A DNA stretch of 64,000 nt from Mycetohabitans rhizoxinica HKI 454 (GCF_000198775.1 NC_014722.1:1328845-1392844); one strand, 5' to 3'; shown: positions 18,948-28,752, counted from the stretch's first letter. Notes: a model not told the origin generated them from the letters alone. Numbers and translations: made by a program.

Positions 18948-19075
18948 GTCGGCAAAGGCTGGCATACGCGATGCAATAAAACATCATTGCGGCACGGTGC
19001 TTGCTAAGGGTATTCATGAGTCACGGCGGGGCTACGGCCGTACTCGATCATGCCACTTTAATTGGAGAACTTATA

Positions 19076-19609
19076 ATGAAGTTAACTACAGTCGTTTGCC
19101 TTGGTGCGCTGCTGCTTACCCCGGCTGTTCATGCTCAAACACAGGCTGCGTCAACGACGGCCGCGAACCCGCTGTCAAGTGCGGATCGTGACTTTATCCA
19201 AGCGGCCACGATGTCGTCATCGACTGAGATTGATGCGGGCAAGCTTGCGCACAAGAAGTCGAGTAACGCAGATGTCAGATCATTTGCGCGTCATATGATC
19301 GCCGACCATATGAGGTTGACGGTGCAGTTGAAAGCGGTGGCCCCTCATGGCGTGGAGGTGCCCAAGGACAATTCCGATATTGCACTGCTTGAATCACTCA
19401 AGTCCTTGACTGGCGCGAACTTCGATCACGCGTATGTGCGTAAGGTGGGCCTGGAGGCGCACCGGCAAGCTATCGCCGCATTCGAGAAAGAAGCGAAGGA
19501 TGGAGAGCTTCCATCGTTGAAGGAGGCGGCGCTAAAGGCTCTGCCTACGCTTAGAGAGCATTACCAGATGTCGCAGAAACTCGCACAAAAGTTGGGGATT
19601 GTCGAGTAA
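19076..19609 (+). CDS. DUF4142 domain secreted protein
   Basis: A 177-residue ferritin-like four-helix protein exported by a signal peptide (MKLTTVVCLGALLLTPAVHAQ). The DUF4142 core starts SADRDFIQAATMSSSTEIDAGKLA and includes VRSFARHMIADHMRLTVQLK and the C-terminal LPTLREHYQMSQKLA. ATG 19076 with GGAGA at 19064 fits the signal peptide better than the upstream start at 19001. Relatives are induced in stress; the biochemical role is unknown. Confidence 0.9.
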   Translation: MKLTTVVCLGALLLTPAVHAQTQAASTTAANPLSSADRDFIQAATMSSSTEIDAGKLAHKKSSNADVRSFARHMIADHMRLTVQLKAVAPHGVEVPKDNSDIALLESLKSLTGANFDHAYVRKVGLEAHRQAIAAFEKEAKDGELPSLKEAALKALPTLREHYQMSQKLAQKLGIVE

Positions 19610-19768
19610 GCTGCAATATAGTTTGGCCTGCGCCCGTTAATAACGGGCGTGGCCCGGCCACAGGCTACATGCTGATAGTCACGGTTGTCGTGGTGTTCCC
19701 GTCACCTACCGCAGGGTCAATGCGCGCTTGCCATGACGCGCATCGGTGGAGTGAATAAGACGGTGTTG

Positions 19769-20677
19769 TCAGAACTGGTAGTTAATCGACACGTCACAGA
19801 CGCCGTTGAGCCGCGAGCGGGTAATTGGACTGTCTGCTGCGCTGCCAAGCATGCGCTTGAAGGCGCCGTCAGCGCTGACGAACCAATGTTTGTTCACGAA
19901 GTAGACCATTGTGATACCAAAACCCGCAGACTTCAGTCCGGCACGCGCGTCGTATCGACGGTATCCGGACTGCGCGGCTTGGTCCGGATTGACACCAAAC
20001 CAGCTGTTCATGTACTTTGCGTCCGCGAAGGTCACTGACGGACCCGCGAACCAGTAGAACGTCTCCGAACTGCCGGGCAACGGCATATAGGTGCCTAGAT
20101 CGAACCACCAGCCATTCGAGCCGCCGAAGCTGCGCGTGGCCACGCCGCGCAGCACCAGCGGAAATTGTTTCGATACCGCGTACTCCGCAGCGATTTTCAT
20201 CTCCGGCGCCGGGCTGATGTTGCCCAGCCCATTGAGCCGCGAAGGGTCATCGTGGCCGCGCCGGCCCAGGTCGTACGCCGCGGCGACACTGATACGCCAG
20301 TTCGGCCCGCGCAGTACATTAACGCCGATACCTTCGCCGGTCGATAAGAACGCAAGGTCGCGATAACGCATATCCACGCTCGGGCCGACCAATGTGTGAT
20401 ATCGGTTCTCACCGTCATAGCGCGGCTTGAATGTCGTGCCGATGCCAAGCCTCGTCTCCCATTCTGGGGTAGACGACACGTACAGTTTTTGCAGTGCAAT
20501 ACCGGCCGAGTACTGCCATTCGCCTAGCGGCGACGGCGTCTGTGCCTGCGTCGGCGCGGTGTAAAGCGTCAATGCCATTGCGGCTGCGGCAAGCGGGGCG
20601 AGAGCCCGTCGTTGGCAGTCGCGAACGCGATGGGTGGAGCAGGATTGTTGCCCCGCCGTGCAGATGTCGAGCGCCAT
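19769..20677 (-). CDS. MipA/OmpV-family outer membrane protein
   Basis: A 302-residue outer membrane beta-barrel from ATG 20677 (MALDICTAGQ). A signal sequence ends near TQAQ, and alternating amphipathic strands follow, with family features (EWQYSAGIALQKLY, RYDGENRYHTLVGPSVDMRYRD cut here into two strands, final Phe after VSINYQ). The C-terminal Phe is the barrel assembly signal. Some family members scaffold murein enzymes or contribute to antibiotic susceptibility. It is monocistronic. Confidence 0.85.
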   Translation of the reverse strand: MALDICTAGQQSCSTHRVRDCQRRALAPLAAAAMALTLYTAPTQAQTPSPLGEWQYSAGIALQKLYVSSTPEWETRLGIGTTFKPRYDGENRYHTLVGPSVDMRYRDLAFLSTGEGIGVNVLRGPNWRISVAAAYDLGRRGHDDPSRLNGLGNISPAPEMKIAAEYAVSKQFPLVLRGVATRSFGGSNGWWFDLGTYMPLPGSSETFYWFAGPSVTFADAKYMNSWFGVNPDQAAQSGYRRYDARAGLKSAGFGITMVYFVNKHWFVSADGAFKRMLGSAADSPITRSRLNGVCDVSINYQF

Positions 20678-21075
20678 TGGGCCTCCGATTATCAAACGGA
20701 CGAGCGAGGGTAGCACACACTATGCCAATCGGACGCGCTACCGCTCACGCCCTGTATTGCTTTGCAGCACGCTGTTGTACCGCCTGCACGGCCTGCCGCG
20801 AAAGCGAGATGCGGCAACGACAGCGTAGTGTAGTGAAAAATTTGCCGTCACGGGGCGCTGTCTCACGCCAGGCGTCAGGCCACTTGTCTGGCCCCTCATG
20901 CCGGAGGCGGTCGTTCGCGCGCCGCGGTGCTGCAAGGACGAGGCGAACGGATTGCGCTGCCGGTATCGCGTGCCATGCTGGCCAGCCGCGTCTTGTCGGG
21001 TATGACGGTTGCGCAAATCGATGCGCCGTGCATGTTGCGCGGCGTGCTATACGGTGCGGTACCGGCGAGGAAGAC
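20678..21075. other. Intergenic region between divergent mipA-like and DUF892 genes
   Basis: About 400 bp without a supported gene. The frames crossing it lack ribosome binding sites and have no recognisable domain. It must hold the promoters of the two divergent genes, but I could not assign them confidently. Confidence 0.4.
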
Positions 21076-21588
21076 ATGATGACAAGCCCACGCGAACATA
21101 TGATTGATTGGCTGAAGGACGCCTATGCGATGGAGCAGCATGCCGAGTCGATGCTCAAGGCGCAAACTTCGAGACTGGAACATTACCCCAAGCTCAAGCA
21201 GCGCATCGAGCAGCACATTGACGAGACGATGTCCCAGCAAAGGCTGCTCGAGCAGTGCCTGGACCGATTGAACAGCAGCCCATCGACGATTAAGAACCTT
21301 GCCGCCCGGGCTGCCGCATTTGGGCAAGCGCTCGGCGGGATGACCGTCACCGATGAGGTGGTCAAGGGCGGCATGGCTGGCTATGTATTCGAGCATATCG
21401 AGATTGCCGCGTACACGGCATTGATCGCGGCCGCCCGTGCGGCCGGCGACGTCGAGACGCAACGTTGTTGCGAGCAGATTCTGCCCCAGGAGGTCGAGAT
21501 GGCGCGTTGGCTGCACGACAACCTGCCAGAAGTCGTGACCGCCTTCTTGGCCCGTTCCGCGGGCGAGCGCGACGACGCGAAGCGTTGA
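21076..21588 (+). CDS. DUF892 / YciF-type ferritin-like protein
   Basis: A 170-residue four-helix ferritin-like protein. It opens with REHMIDWLKDAYAMEQHAESML and has EQHIDETMSQQRLLEQCLDRL in helix 2 and YVFEHIEIAAYTALIAAARAAGD in helix 3, the spacing of metal-ligand Glu/His seen in YciE/YciF proteins. GAGGAAG lies just before ATG 21076 (a second ATG follows at 21079). The family is stress-induced, with a presumed diiron site. Everything upstream in the long frame is noncoding. Confidence 0.88.
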   Translation: MMTSPREHMIDWLKDAYAMEQHAESMLKAQTSRLEHYPKLKQRIEQHIDETMSQQRLLEQCLDRLNSSPSTIKNLAARAAAFGQALGGMTVTDEVVKGGMAGYVFEHIEIAAYTALIAAARAAGDVETQRCCEQILPQEVEMARWLHDNLPEVVTAFLARSAGERDDAKR

Positions 21589-22183
21589 CGCCCCCACGCA
21601 AGCGGAACCTAGTCATGAGCCTGCCCGGCATCTCGCCGGGTCGGCGTGGCGGCGTTGGATGCTTGCCGATGGCGCATTTGTCGCCGTCGGCGCGCTGGCG
21701 ACAGTGGCGGGCCGCACGCCCGACTCAGCGCTGCAAGATGTGCTGCACAGCTGGAGCCGGGCAGGCTTGCGCTTAGCGATATCCCGTCGCTTGCCGATGC
21801 GGCCGCAGCTGAATGTCTTCCGGTGCTGGGGCACTGGCGGCGTCGCGCACCGCCATGGTAGGTGTCACGGCCATAACGCCGGTGGTCATCACGTCGATTG
21901 CTTGATGGTCGTGTCCGCGCCACGCGTGCGGCGTGTGGTTTGATTTCAGTCAAGGGCCCGGGCGCGGATTGAGGCGATCATTGATACGTGGAGCAAATAC
22001 GGGTGTTCGCGTCGTGTGCCCGGGTGGCCGGATACCGCGACGCTCATTGATTGGCGTCATGGCGTACCGGCGGGCGATACGCGGCGCTGCACTTATCGAT
22101 GCCGGGGTTGTGTGCGACGGACATCCGGCGAGCCGGCCTGCCGGGCGGCAAACCAGTTCACGAGGCGTATGCCAGGGAGAAAA
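21589..22183. other. Degenerate stretch before the CydX-like gene
   Basis: No intact gene. Several GC-rich frames cross it but none has a start signal or recognisable domain. One (21659-21943) reads LADGAFVAVGALATVAG and another EAIIDTWSKYGCSRRVPGWPD, which may be scraps of former genes. No remnant of cydA or cydB was recognised. It contains an FNR-like box at 21940-21953. Confidence 0.4.
21940..21981 (+). promoter_or_regulatory. FNR/Anr-like box with -10, low-oxygen promoter
   Basis: TTGATTTCAGTCAA (21940-21953) matches the FNR/Anr consensus TTGAT-N4-ATCAA at 9 of 10 positions. GATCAT (21976-21981), a 4/6 match to TATAAT, would place the box centre at about -41.5, the class II activator position. 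The next supported gene is the CydX-like frame at 22184. Function is inferred from motif and spacing. Confidence 0.5.
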
Positions 22184-22339
22184 ATGGGTTACCTGACGTG
22201 GATGATTGGTGTGGGTGCGGCGTTATGCGCGGGATTTGCCAGCGCGATCTGGTTCGAGAGGAATCGGGGCTCGGCGCGCGCCACTTGTCCCGTGCGCACT
22301 GCGCCGAGGGGGGATTCGGAAAGGAGAACAGGATCTTGA
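22184..22339 (+). CDS. cydX: CydX/YbgT-like small subunit of cytochrome bd oxidase
   Basis: A 51-residue protein, MGYLTWMIGVGAALCAGFASAIWFE..., with one N-terminal transmembrane helix ending in Trp-Phe-Glu. This is the pattern of CydX (MWYFxWILG...A..A.WxE), which stabilises cytochrome bd. GGGAGA lies 5 bases before the ATG. The C-terminal half (Arg-rich, RNRGSARATCPVRT) is longer than usual. No cydA or cydB stands upstream, so it is an orphan here. It sits just before the HemN-like frame and after an FNR-like box. The assignment rests on the helix pattern and a strong ribosome binding site. Confidence 0.55.
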   Translation: MGYLTWMIGVGAALCAGFASAIWFERNRGSARATCPVRTAPRGDSERRTGS

Positions 22340-22359
22340 AGGAGGGCACGAGCGACGCC

Positions 22360-23776
22360 ATGCCCAGCGGTGCGGACCCGTACGCGCTGCGCCGCTACGC
22401 GATCTATCCGGAGCGTGGGTGGTTCGTTGACGCGTTCGACGAAGCGGCGCTGGCGGCCTGTTACGCCAGCGCGTCGCCGATCAGCGGTGCTGGTTTGGGT
22501 GACGGGGCGGGTACGGACCCGGCGCATATCGCACTGTCGGTTGTCGTACCGGCGCTCGCACCGGGCAATGCCGCCTATCTAGCGTTTGCGCGCCGCATCG
22601 ACGACGACATCGCGTTTCACCGGCAATGGGATCCGGCGCGATCCGACGTCGTGGAGTTGCACTGGAGCGGCGCGCTCGGCTTGCTCGGGGCAAGCGGCAC
22701 CGCGCGGCTCGTCGCATTATTGCGGCAGCGGTTCGCGTTCGCGCGCGATGCCCGCTGGTCGGTTTCGCTCGATTGGCGTGCCGCACATGACGAGACATTG
22801 CTCCACACGCTGGCATTGAACGGCTTCGCGCATCTCGAACTGCGCGGCGGCGCAACGACGACGGCGCAGCCCGGCGGCATCGCCGAGGGCACGCGGTCAT
22901 CGGCAGAACGCGCCGACGTGGGCGAGCAGGGCCCGACGGACGCCAAGCGGCGGCGTTTAGCCGAACTCGTCGCGTTGGCCCGAACGCATGGTTTTGCAAC
23001 GGTGGGGGCGGTGCTCGAGTATGGTGCTGGGCCGCGCGGGCCTCGCGGCCCAGCACTGGGCGTGCAATCGCCGGGCACGCTGCACGCGCTCGATGCATTG
23101 ATCGCCGAGGGTGTCACGCGGATCCGTTTGCAAACGCGTTGCACGCGCGCCGACGTGCTCGCCGAGCGGGTGGCACTGGTCGAGCGGTTACATGCGTGTG
23201 GCTACGTGCAATTGGGTATCGACGACTACGCGCGTCGCGATGATCCGTTGGTATTGGCGCAGCGGATTCGGTCGTCTCGTGTGCAAGCCGTTCGGTTTGT
23301 CCTCGCGTGCGACGCGCGCTGTCGTGCCGCTCGGGCCGGGGGCGATCGGCGCCACCGCCGACGCCTATTTCCAGCATCTGGAGGCAGTGCCGTCCGGACC
23401 CGTGCGTTCTATCACGGGGCGCAAGGTGCACGCGCCCGGCTTGCGCGGATGGCGCTTGTCGGCCGACGACGCGATCCGTCGCACGGTCATCCAGTCGCTG
23501 GCCACCAATTTCTTCATCGACCGGCAGGCGATCGAGTTGGCGCACAACATCGAGTTTTCCGACTACTTCGCCAACGAGATCCGCGTGCTGCGCCGCTGTG
23601 CGAATGCCGGCCTGCTGTCGCTGGAGGGCAACTTCATCGAGACGACCGATGCGGGGCGCGTGCGTTTGGGCAATCTGTGCGGCATCTTCGATCGTTATCG
23701 CCACATGCGCCATACGTGGCTGCGTTCATTGGCCGGCACGGCCTGCTCGCTCGAGCCGTTGCTTGCCGTGTGTTGA
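22360..23776 (+). pseudogene. HemN-like protein lacking the radical-SAM cysteines, frameshifted
   Basis: The N-terminal frame (YALRRYAIYPERGWFVDAF) aligns with the start of oxygen-independent coproporphyrinogen III oxidase. The segment that should hold HIPFCxxxCxxC is replaced by LSVVVPALAPGNAAYL. The LHWGGGTPT motif has become LHWSGALGLL, and SIEVDPR has become SVSLDWR. Around 23265-23269 the frame shifts; GRLVCKPFGLSS... through GAIGATADAYFQHL to LGNLCGIFDRYR at the C-terminus lies in the next frame and matches HemN well. The frame before the shift stays open for ~300 codons despite loss of the catalytic motifs. It is either a decaying gene or a diverged non-radical-SAM paralogue with a later frameshift. 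Confidence 0.75.
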
Positions 23777-23817
23777 GTGCAGTGTCTGGTATCGGGCGCA
23801 ACCGCCCTGCGCCGCCG

Positions 23818-24150
23818 CTAGCCTGCGTGGCGGTCCAGCACGGCGCGGGTATGCTGGGCGATCATCAAGTTTTCGTCGGTCAGCACGACCTAGACGTTGA
23901 TGCGCGACGCCTCGCTGGAGATGCGCGGGCCATCCGCGCGGTTGACGTCGGCATCCAGCTCGACGCCAAGCATCCAGCTCGACGTCAAGGTAACGAAGTG
24001 CGTCGTGTACGCAGGCGTGCCCCGGTGCCGATGCCATCGATGCCGCCGTGCGCCCCAAGTTCTAGCGCGCGACTAGGACCGGTTTCGTACAGCGAGAACT
24101 TGATGCGCGACGAGCCTGCGTTCAGTATCAGGAATGGTACTTGTATGGCA
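23818..24150 (-). pseudogene. ackA: Acetate kinase remnant with internal deletion
   Basis: On the minus strand VPFLILNAGSSRIKFSLYETG (24140 downward) matches the N-terminus of acetate kinase. SSEASRINV-stop-VVLTDENLMIAQHT, ending at TAG 23818-23820, matches its C-terminus. The ~330 codons between, including the catalytic centre, are missing; only about 60-70 further codons remain, with frame changes, plus an internal TAG. AckA would interconvert acetyl phosphate and acetate in fermentation. A 19-bp tandem duplication (23951-23988) lies inside the remnant. Confidence 0.7.
23951..23988. repeat. 19-bp tandem duplication inside the ackA remnant
   Basis: GCATCCAGCTCGACGCCAA (23951-23969) is followed directly by the same sequence with one C-to-T change (23970-23988). 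Confidence 0.85.
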
Positions 24151-24326
24151 TTGGCAACGTGACAGATTTAAAGGCCGGCGGCAACCCGGCCGGCAAGCGC
24201 CACGCCTGCGCCGGCCAGTGACGCTGCCGTATATAGGGCGGAACGTGTACGACGGGTCACATGCTCAGGTGTCTCATGAGGTGCACGCGCGGTTAAGGCC
24301 AAGTGTACGCGGCGTGGGCCGACGGG

Positions 24327-25081
24327 TCACGAGACGACGTCCTCAAGAGGCCGGCGTCCGGGGTGTCGTGCCGGCGGTGCATAGCCGACGCGCAACAGCA
24401 ACTGTGGGACCGCCGTCGTGCCGCACAGTTGTGCCAGTTGCGCACGCAGCGCGCCGACTTCAATGGGTTGATTCAGATATGATGCGGTGACGCCGTCGCG
24501 CGCCAGAGTCAGCAGCACGCGTTGCAGCGCTTGACCGGCCGCTAGCCACGCGTCGTGCGTATGCCGTCGGTGACTAGCAGTATGAGCCGTGGTGATCCGC
24601 GGACCAATTCGCGATGGGCGGCGGCTACGCCGTTGCCCACGTCGAAGGTCCGCACGATCGACGCCGAGACCGGCGTGGCCAGCGCTAGCATCGTGTCCGC
24701 GACGCTGGCATACAACGGCATGCCTTCGGCGTGGCGTGCCGGTCGCAACCATTGGGCCAGTTCGCGCCGGAATCTTGGGTCGCTGAACTGCAGTCGATCA
24801 GCCTCGGCGATCAGTTCGGCGATGCGCTCGCGCACCGTACACTTGCCGATGCACCGAGCCTGTGCGCCTTCGGTTGCCGCAGCCTGCGCAAGTTCCTGGC
24901 ACAGTGCTTTGGGCACGGGCGTGTCGGCAAATCGCGTGTGCGTCGTCACACGCCGGGTGATCGCCGGCAACAGGGCGCGCAACGCCGGATCGGCAAAGCC
25001 AGAAGTCGTTATCCGGACTTTGGCCAGCACCAATGTACCGGCTAGCCGTGTCACATCATTTTTTAACGCGCTTGTTGACAC
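24327..25081 (-). pseudogene. Nitroreductase-family protein (Acg-like), truncated and frameshifted
   Basis: The first frame (25081-24542) has ADPALRALLPAITRRVTTHTRFADTPVP and IAELIAEADRLQFSDPRFRRELAQWLRP, typical of the middle of Acg-like nitroreductase-fold proteins. It ends shortly after LILLVTDG. Near 24564 the reading shifts, and the other frame continues HTHDAWLAAGQALQRVLLTLARDGVTASYLNQPIEV to the normal C-terminus at 24327. The N-terminal ~150 residues of the family are absent. Related proteins are often controlled with hypoxia genes, which fits the neighbouring remnants. Confidence 0.7.
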
Positions 25082-25103
25082 AACGGTGGCAGATCAGCAT
25101 AAT
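25075..25103 (+). promoter_or_regulatory. Sigma-70 promoter of tRNA-Leu
   Basis: Consensus TTGACA (25075-25080), a 17-base spacer and CATAAT (25098-25103), about 30 bases before the tRNA. Confidence 0.75.
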
Positions 25104-25133
25104 AGCGTTCTTCGCTGATTACGCAGCAAAGCC

Positions 25134-25218
<85 letters not shown>

Positions 25219-25255
25219 ACGGTTGCGCTGTTGTGATGCGACGAAGTGGTACGAT

Positions 25256-25290
25256 AAACCCTGTAAGATAAAGGTCTTACAGGGTTTTTT
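25256..25290 (+). terminator. Rho-independent terminator after tRNA-Leu
   Basis: AAACCCTGTAAG (25256-25267) pairs with CTTACAGGGTTT (25276-25287) over an 8-base loop, and the stem runs into a T tract to 25290. Confidence 0.9.
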
Positions 25291-25462
25291 GTCTTTCAGC
25301 CAGCCGGCGGGCAAGCCGGTGGTTCATCCGTGTCAACGTGCGTGCTGTCCGCAACGCCGGCGCACCAAGCGCATCGACCCTGCATCGGCCAAACCCGGTG
25401 TTAGAATCATTTACCAGTGAGTTGGCCGGTGCCACCGTGCGTCGGCCGGGCAGTGACGATCC

Positions 25463-27970
25463 GTGACACGCCAACCCGCGCGTCGCGCGCATTCACGACA
25501 ACCATTCATCGACAAGGCCTTGAGCAAATACCCCTATCCGATTCCTAGCCGCGAAGAAATTCTCGGCGTACTGCGCACGACCGAACAGCCGCTTGCCGGC
25601 AATGACATTGCCGAAGCACTCGCGATCAAGCGCCAGGAGCGCGAAGGGTTTTTCAAGCGCCTCGGCGCGATGGAGCGCGATGGCCAGATCAGGCTCGACA
25701 AGCGCGGTTATTACCAGCTCACGCATCCGTCGAACTTTGTCGCTGGCCGGGTTCAGGGCCATCGCGACGGCTACGGCTTCCTGATTCGCGACGATGCCGG
25801 TGTTGACCTATTCTTGTCCAATGCAGAGATGCAGAAGGTCATGCACAACGACCGAGTGCTCGCGCGCGTGACGGGTTATGACCGGCGCGGCCGTCCGGAG
25901 GCCCACATTGTTGAAGTCACCGAGCGGGCGAACAAGCGAATCATCGGCCGGTTGCTGAACGAGAACGGTGCATGGATCGTTGCGCCGGAGGACAAGCGGA
26001 TCGGCCATGACATCCTTGTGACGCAGACGGGCAAGGTCAAGCCCAAGTCCGGCCAGGTCGTCTCGATCGAGTTAACAGACTTCCCGAGCCGTCATTCGCA
26101 GCCGGTCGGCAAGATCGTCGAGGTGCTGGGCGACATCGACGATCCTGGCATGGAAATCGAGATCGCCGTGCGCAAGTATGGCGTGCCGCACCAGTTCTCG
26201 GACGCGGCGCTCGCGCAGGCGGCCAAGCTGCCCGACGACGTGCGTGCGGCCGATCTACGTCAGCGCGTGGATTTGCGCGATGTGCCGCTCGTGACGATCG
26301 ATGGCGAGGACGCTCGTGATTTTGACGACGCCGTGTATTGCGAGCCGGTCCGCGTCGGCAGGCAAAACGGCTTTCGGCTGCTCGTGGCGATCGCCGACGT
26401 GTCGCACTACGTGGCCGACGGTGACGCGCTTGATCATGACGCGCTCGAGCGCAGCACGTCGGTGTATTTCCCGCGCCGCGTGATTCCGATGCTGCCCGAG
26501 AAGCTGTCCAACGGGCTGTGCTCGCTGAATCCGCAGGTGGATCGCTGCACGCTCGTCTGCGACATGGTGATCAATGCGAGTGGCGACATCAAGGCATACC
26601 AGTTCTATCCGGCAGTGATGCACTCGGCGGCGCGGCTCACATACACCGAGGTGGCCGCGGTCTTATCGAACACGAAGGGTCCCGAGGCGGCGCGGCGCGG
26701 CGCGTTGCTGCCGCATCTGCAAAACCTGCATGCGGTGTTTAAGGCGTTGCTGCTGGCACGCGAAAAACGCGGCGCGATCGATTTTGACACGACCGAGACA
26801 TACATCGCGTGCAATGCGCAAGGCAAGATTGAGCAGATTCTGCCGCGCCAGCGCAACGACGCACACAAGCTGATCGAGGAGTGTATGCTCGCGGCGAACG
26901 TGTGCGCGGCCGACTTCCTAAAACGCAACAAGCATCCCGCGTTGTATCGGGTACATGCGGGGCCGACCGACGAGAAACTGGCGAATCTGCGCGCGTTCCT
27001 GCGCGGTTTCGGGCTGACACTGGGCGGCGGCGACAAGCCGCACGCGAACGATTATGCGGCGCTGATGAAGCAGGTGCGAGACCGGTCCGACGCGATGATG
27101 CTGCAGACGATGCTGCTGCGCTCGATGCAGCAAGCCGTCTACAGTCCCGACAATATCGGACACTTCGGTCTCGCGTACGACGCGTATGCACACTTTACCA
27201 GTCCGATCCGACGTTATCCAGACTTGCTCACGCACCGTGCGATCCGCGCGATTCTGGCGGGCAAGCAGTACCAACCTCATGCCGCCGGCGACGTCAAGCT
27301 CAATACGTCGCTGGCGCCTCATGCGCGTGCCTTGCAGCGTGATGACGAACGCGCGCGTTCGCGCGACGCGATCTGGGAGGCGCTTGGCCTGCATTGCTCG
27401 GCCAATGAACGCCGTGCCGACGAGGCATCGCGCGACGTCGAGGCATGGCTGAAGTGCTACTTCATGCGCGACAAGCTTGGCGAAGAATACGGCGGAATGG
27501 TCAGCAGCGTGACACCATTCGGTATTTTCGTGCAGCTTGACTCACTGTTCATCGAGGGGTTGGTCCACGTCACCGAACTTGGCGCCGACTATTTCCAGTA
27601 CGACGAGATCAAAAACGAATTGCGCGGCGAGCGTACCGGGATACGGTATCGCCTGTCCGAGCGCGTGCGTGTGCAAGTCAGTCGTGTCGACCTGGATGCG
27701 CGCAAGATCGATCTTCGCCTGGTGCGCGAAGTGTCGGCTAAGTCGCCGTTGCGCGCAGCCCCGCGCAACGTGGCCGCTGACGAGGCGAGCGGCTGTGCCC
27801 CGCGGGTGCAGCCACTTGCTTCAGTGGACAGCGGCCCGCGCGGTGAGACGGCGGCGTCTGCGCCGAGCGCGCCTATCAACGACGCACGCGGCGCGGCTAA
27901 GGCTGCCGCGAAGAAACGTCTGCCGGCCGGCGCTGGCGCAAATGGACGGGTGCGCGGCAAGAAACGGTAG
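25463..27970 (+). CDS. rnr: Ribonuclease R
   Basis: A 3'-5' exoribonuclease of the RNase II/R family, about 835 residues from GTG 25463. An in-frame TTG at 25520 ([13 protein letters not shown]) matches the common family start and is an alternative. Domains in order: helix-turn-helix (~30-90), cold-shock domains ([15 protein letters not shown]), RNB catalytic domain with [13 protein letters not shown], an S1 domain ([15 protein letters not shown]) and a basic Lys/Arg/Ala tail. It degrades structured RNA and works in quality control. Codons at 27281-27324 are duplicated elsewhere in the window. rlmB follows by 35 bp. Confidence 0.96.
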   Translation: MTRQPARRAHSRQPFIDKALSKYPYPIPSREEILGVLRTTEQPLAGNDIAEALAIKRQEREGFFKRLGAMERDGQIRLDKRGYYQLTHPSNFVAGRVQGHRDGYGFLIRDDAGVDLFLSNAEMQKVMHNDRVLARVTGYDRRGRPEAHIVEVTERANKRIIGRLLNENGAWIVAPEDKRIGHDILVTQTGKVKPKSGQVVSIELTDFPSRHSQPVGKIVEVLGDIDDPGMEIEIAVRKYGVPHQFSDAALAQAAKLPDDVRAADLRQRVDLRDVPLVTIDGEDARDFDDAVYCEPVRVGRQNGFRLLVAIADVSHYVADGDALDHDALERSTSVYFPRRVIPMLPEKLSNGLCSLNPQVDRCTLVCDMVINASGDIKAYQFYPAVMHSAARLTYTEVAAVLSNTKGPEAARRGALLPHLQNLHAVFKALLLAREKRGAIDFDTTETYIACNAQGKIEQILPRQRNDAHKLIEECMLAANVCAADFLKRNKHPALYRVHAGPTDEKLANLRAFLRGFGLTLGGGDKPHANDYAALMKQVRDRSDAMMLQTMLLRSMQQAVYSPDNIGHFGLAYDAYAHFTSPIRRYPDLLTHRAIRAILAGKQYQPHAAGDVKLNTSLAPHARALQRDDERARSRDAIWEALGLHCSANERRADEASRDVEAWLKCYFMRDKLGEEYGGMVSSVTPFGIFVQLDSLFIEGLVHVTELGADYFQYDEIKNELRGERTGIRYRLSERVRVQVSRVDLDARKIDLRLVREVSAKSPLRAAPRNVAADEASGCAPRVQPLASVDSGPRGETAASAPSAPINDARGAAKAAAKKRLPAGAGANGRVRGKKR

Positions 27971-28005
27971 ATCGGTCGCGCCACACTTTTTTGAAAGCGG
28001 TTCCT

Positions 28006-28752
28006 ATGGCACGTTTAAAAGTTCTTTATGGATTCCACGCGGTCACCGCGCGGCTACGTCACGACTCGTCCAGCATCGAGGAGGTGCTGTACGACGCGAC
28101 GCGACGCGATCGCCGCATGCAGGATTTTCTGCAAGCGGCGCAATCATCCGGGGTCCGGCTGATTGCCGCCGACGATGCGCGGCTGCACGGGCTGGCCGGC
28201 ACGCACCGGCACCAGGGTGTCGTCGCACGCGCGACGGATTTGCCGCTTGCGCAAAACCTGGCCGAGTTGCTCGACGCGCTGCCTGGACCCGCGCTGCTAC
28301 TGGTGCTGGACGGAGTCACCGATCCGCACAACCTTGGCGCGTGCTTGCGCGTGGCCGACGCGGCCGGCGCGCATGCGGTGATTGCGCCACGCGATCGTGC
28401 GGTTGGCCTCAATTCGACTGCTGCGAAGGTAGCCAGTGGCGCGGCCGAGACCGTGCCCTACATCACGGTCACCAATCTTGCTCGTACACTGCGTGAATTG
28501 AAGGACGCCGGCGTCTGGGTGATCGGTACGGCTGGCGACGCTCAGCGCAGCCTGTACGATATCGCGCTTGATGGTCCGGTCGCGCTGGTCATGGGCGCCG
28601 AAGGGGAGGGCATGCGCAGGTTGACGCGTGAGACCTGTGACGACTTGATGCACATCCCGATGATGGGTAGTGTGGGCAGCCTAAATGTGTCGGTTGCCAG
28701 CGGCATCTGCCTGTTTGAGGCAGTTAGGCAGCGTACGGGCATTAAAAATTAA
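28006..28752 (+). CDS. rlmB: 23S rRNA (guanosine-2'-O-)-methyltransferase RlmB
   Basis: A 248-residue SPOUT methyltransferase that modifies G2251 of 23S rRNA. It has the N-terminal L30-like substrate-binding domain ([21 protein letters not shown]) and the knotted SPOUT motifs: [20 protein letters not shown] (motif 1), [12 protein letters not shown] (motif 2) and [15 protein letters not shown] (motif 3). ATG 28006 gives the usual [13 protein letters not shown] start. Same strand as rnr, probably cotranscribed. Confidence 0.95.
   Translation: MARLKVLYGFHAVTARLRHDSSSIEEVLYDATRRDRRMQDFLQAAQSSGVRLIAADDARLHGLAGTHRHQGVVARATDLPLAQNLAELLDALPGPALLLVLDGVTDPHNLGACLRVADAAGAHAVIAPRDRAVGLNSTAAKVASGAAETVPYITVTNLARTLRELKDAGVWVIGTAGDAQRSLYDIALDGPVALVMGAEGEGMRRLTRETCDDLMHIPMMGSVGSLNVSVASGICLFEAVRQRTGIKN

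Noticed and set aside
22050..22063. Second FNR-like site TTGATTGGCGTCAT
   Set aside because: Right half matches only 3 of 5 bases.
22051..24162. 703-codon plus frame as a single gene
   Set aside because: HemN similarity covers only its middle to 23269 and then continues in another frame; the last 300 codons are Arg-rich shadow and antisense to the ackA remnant.
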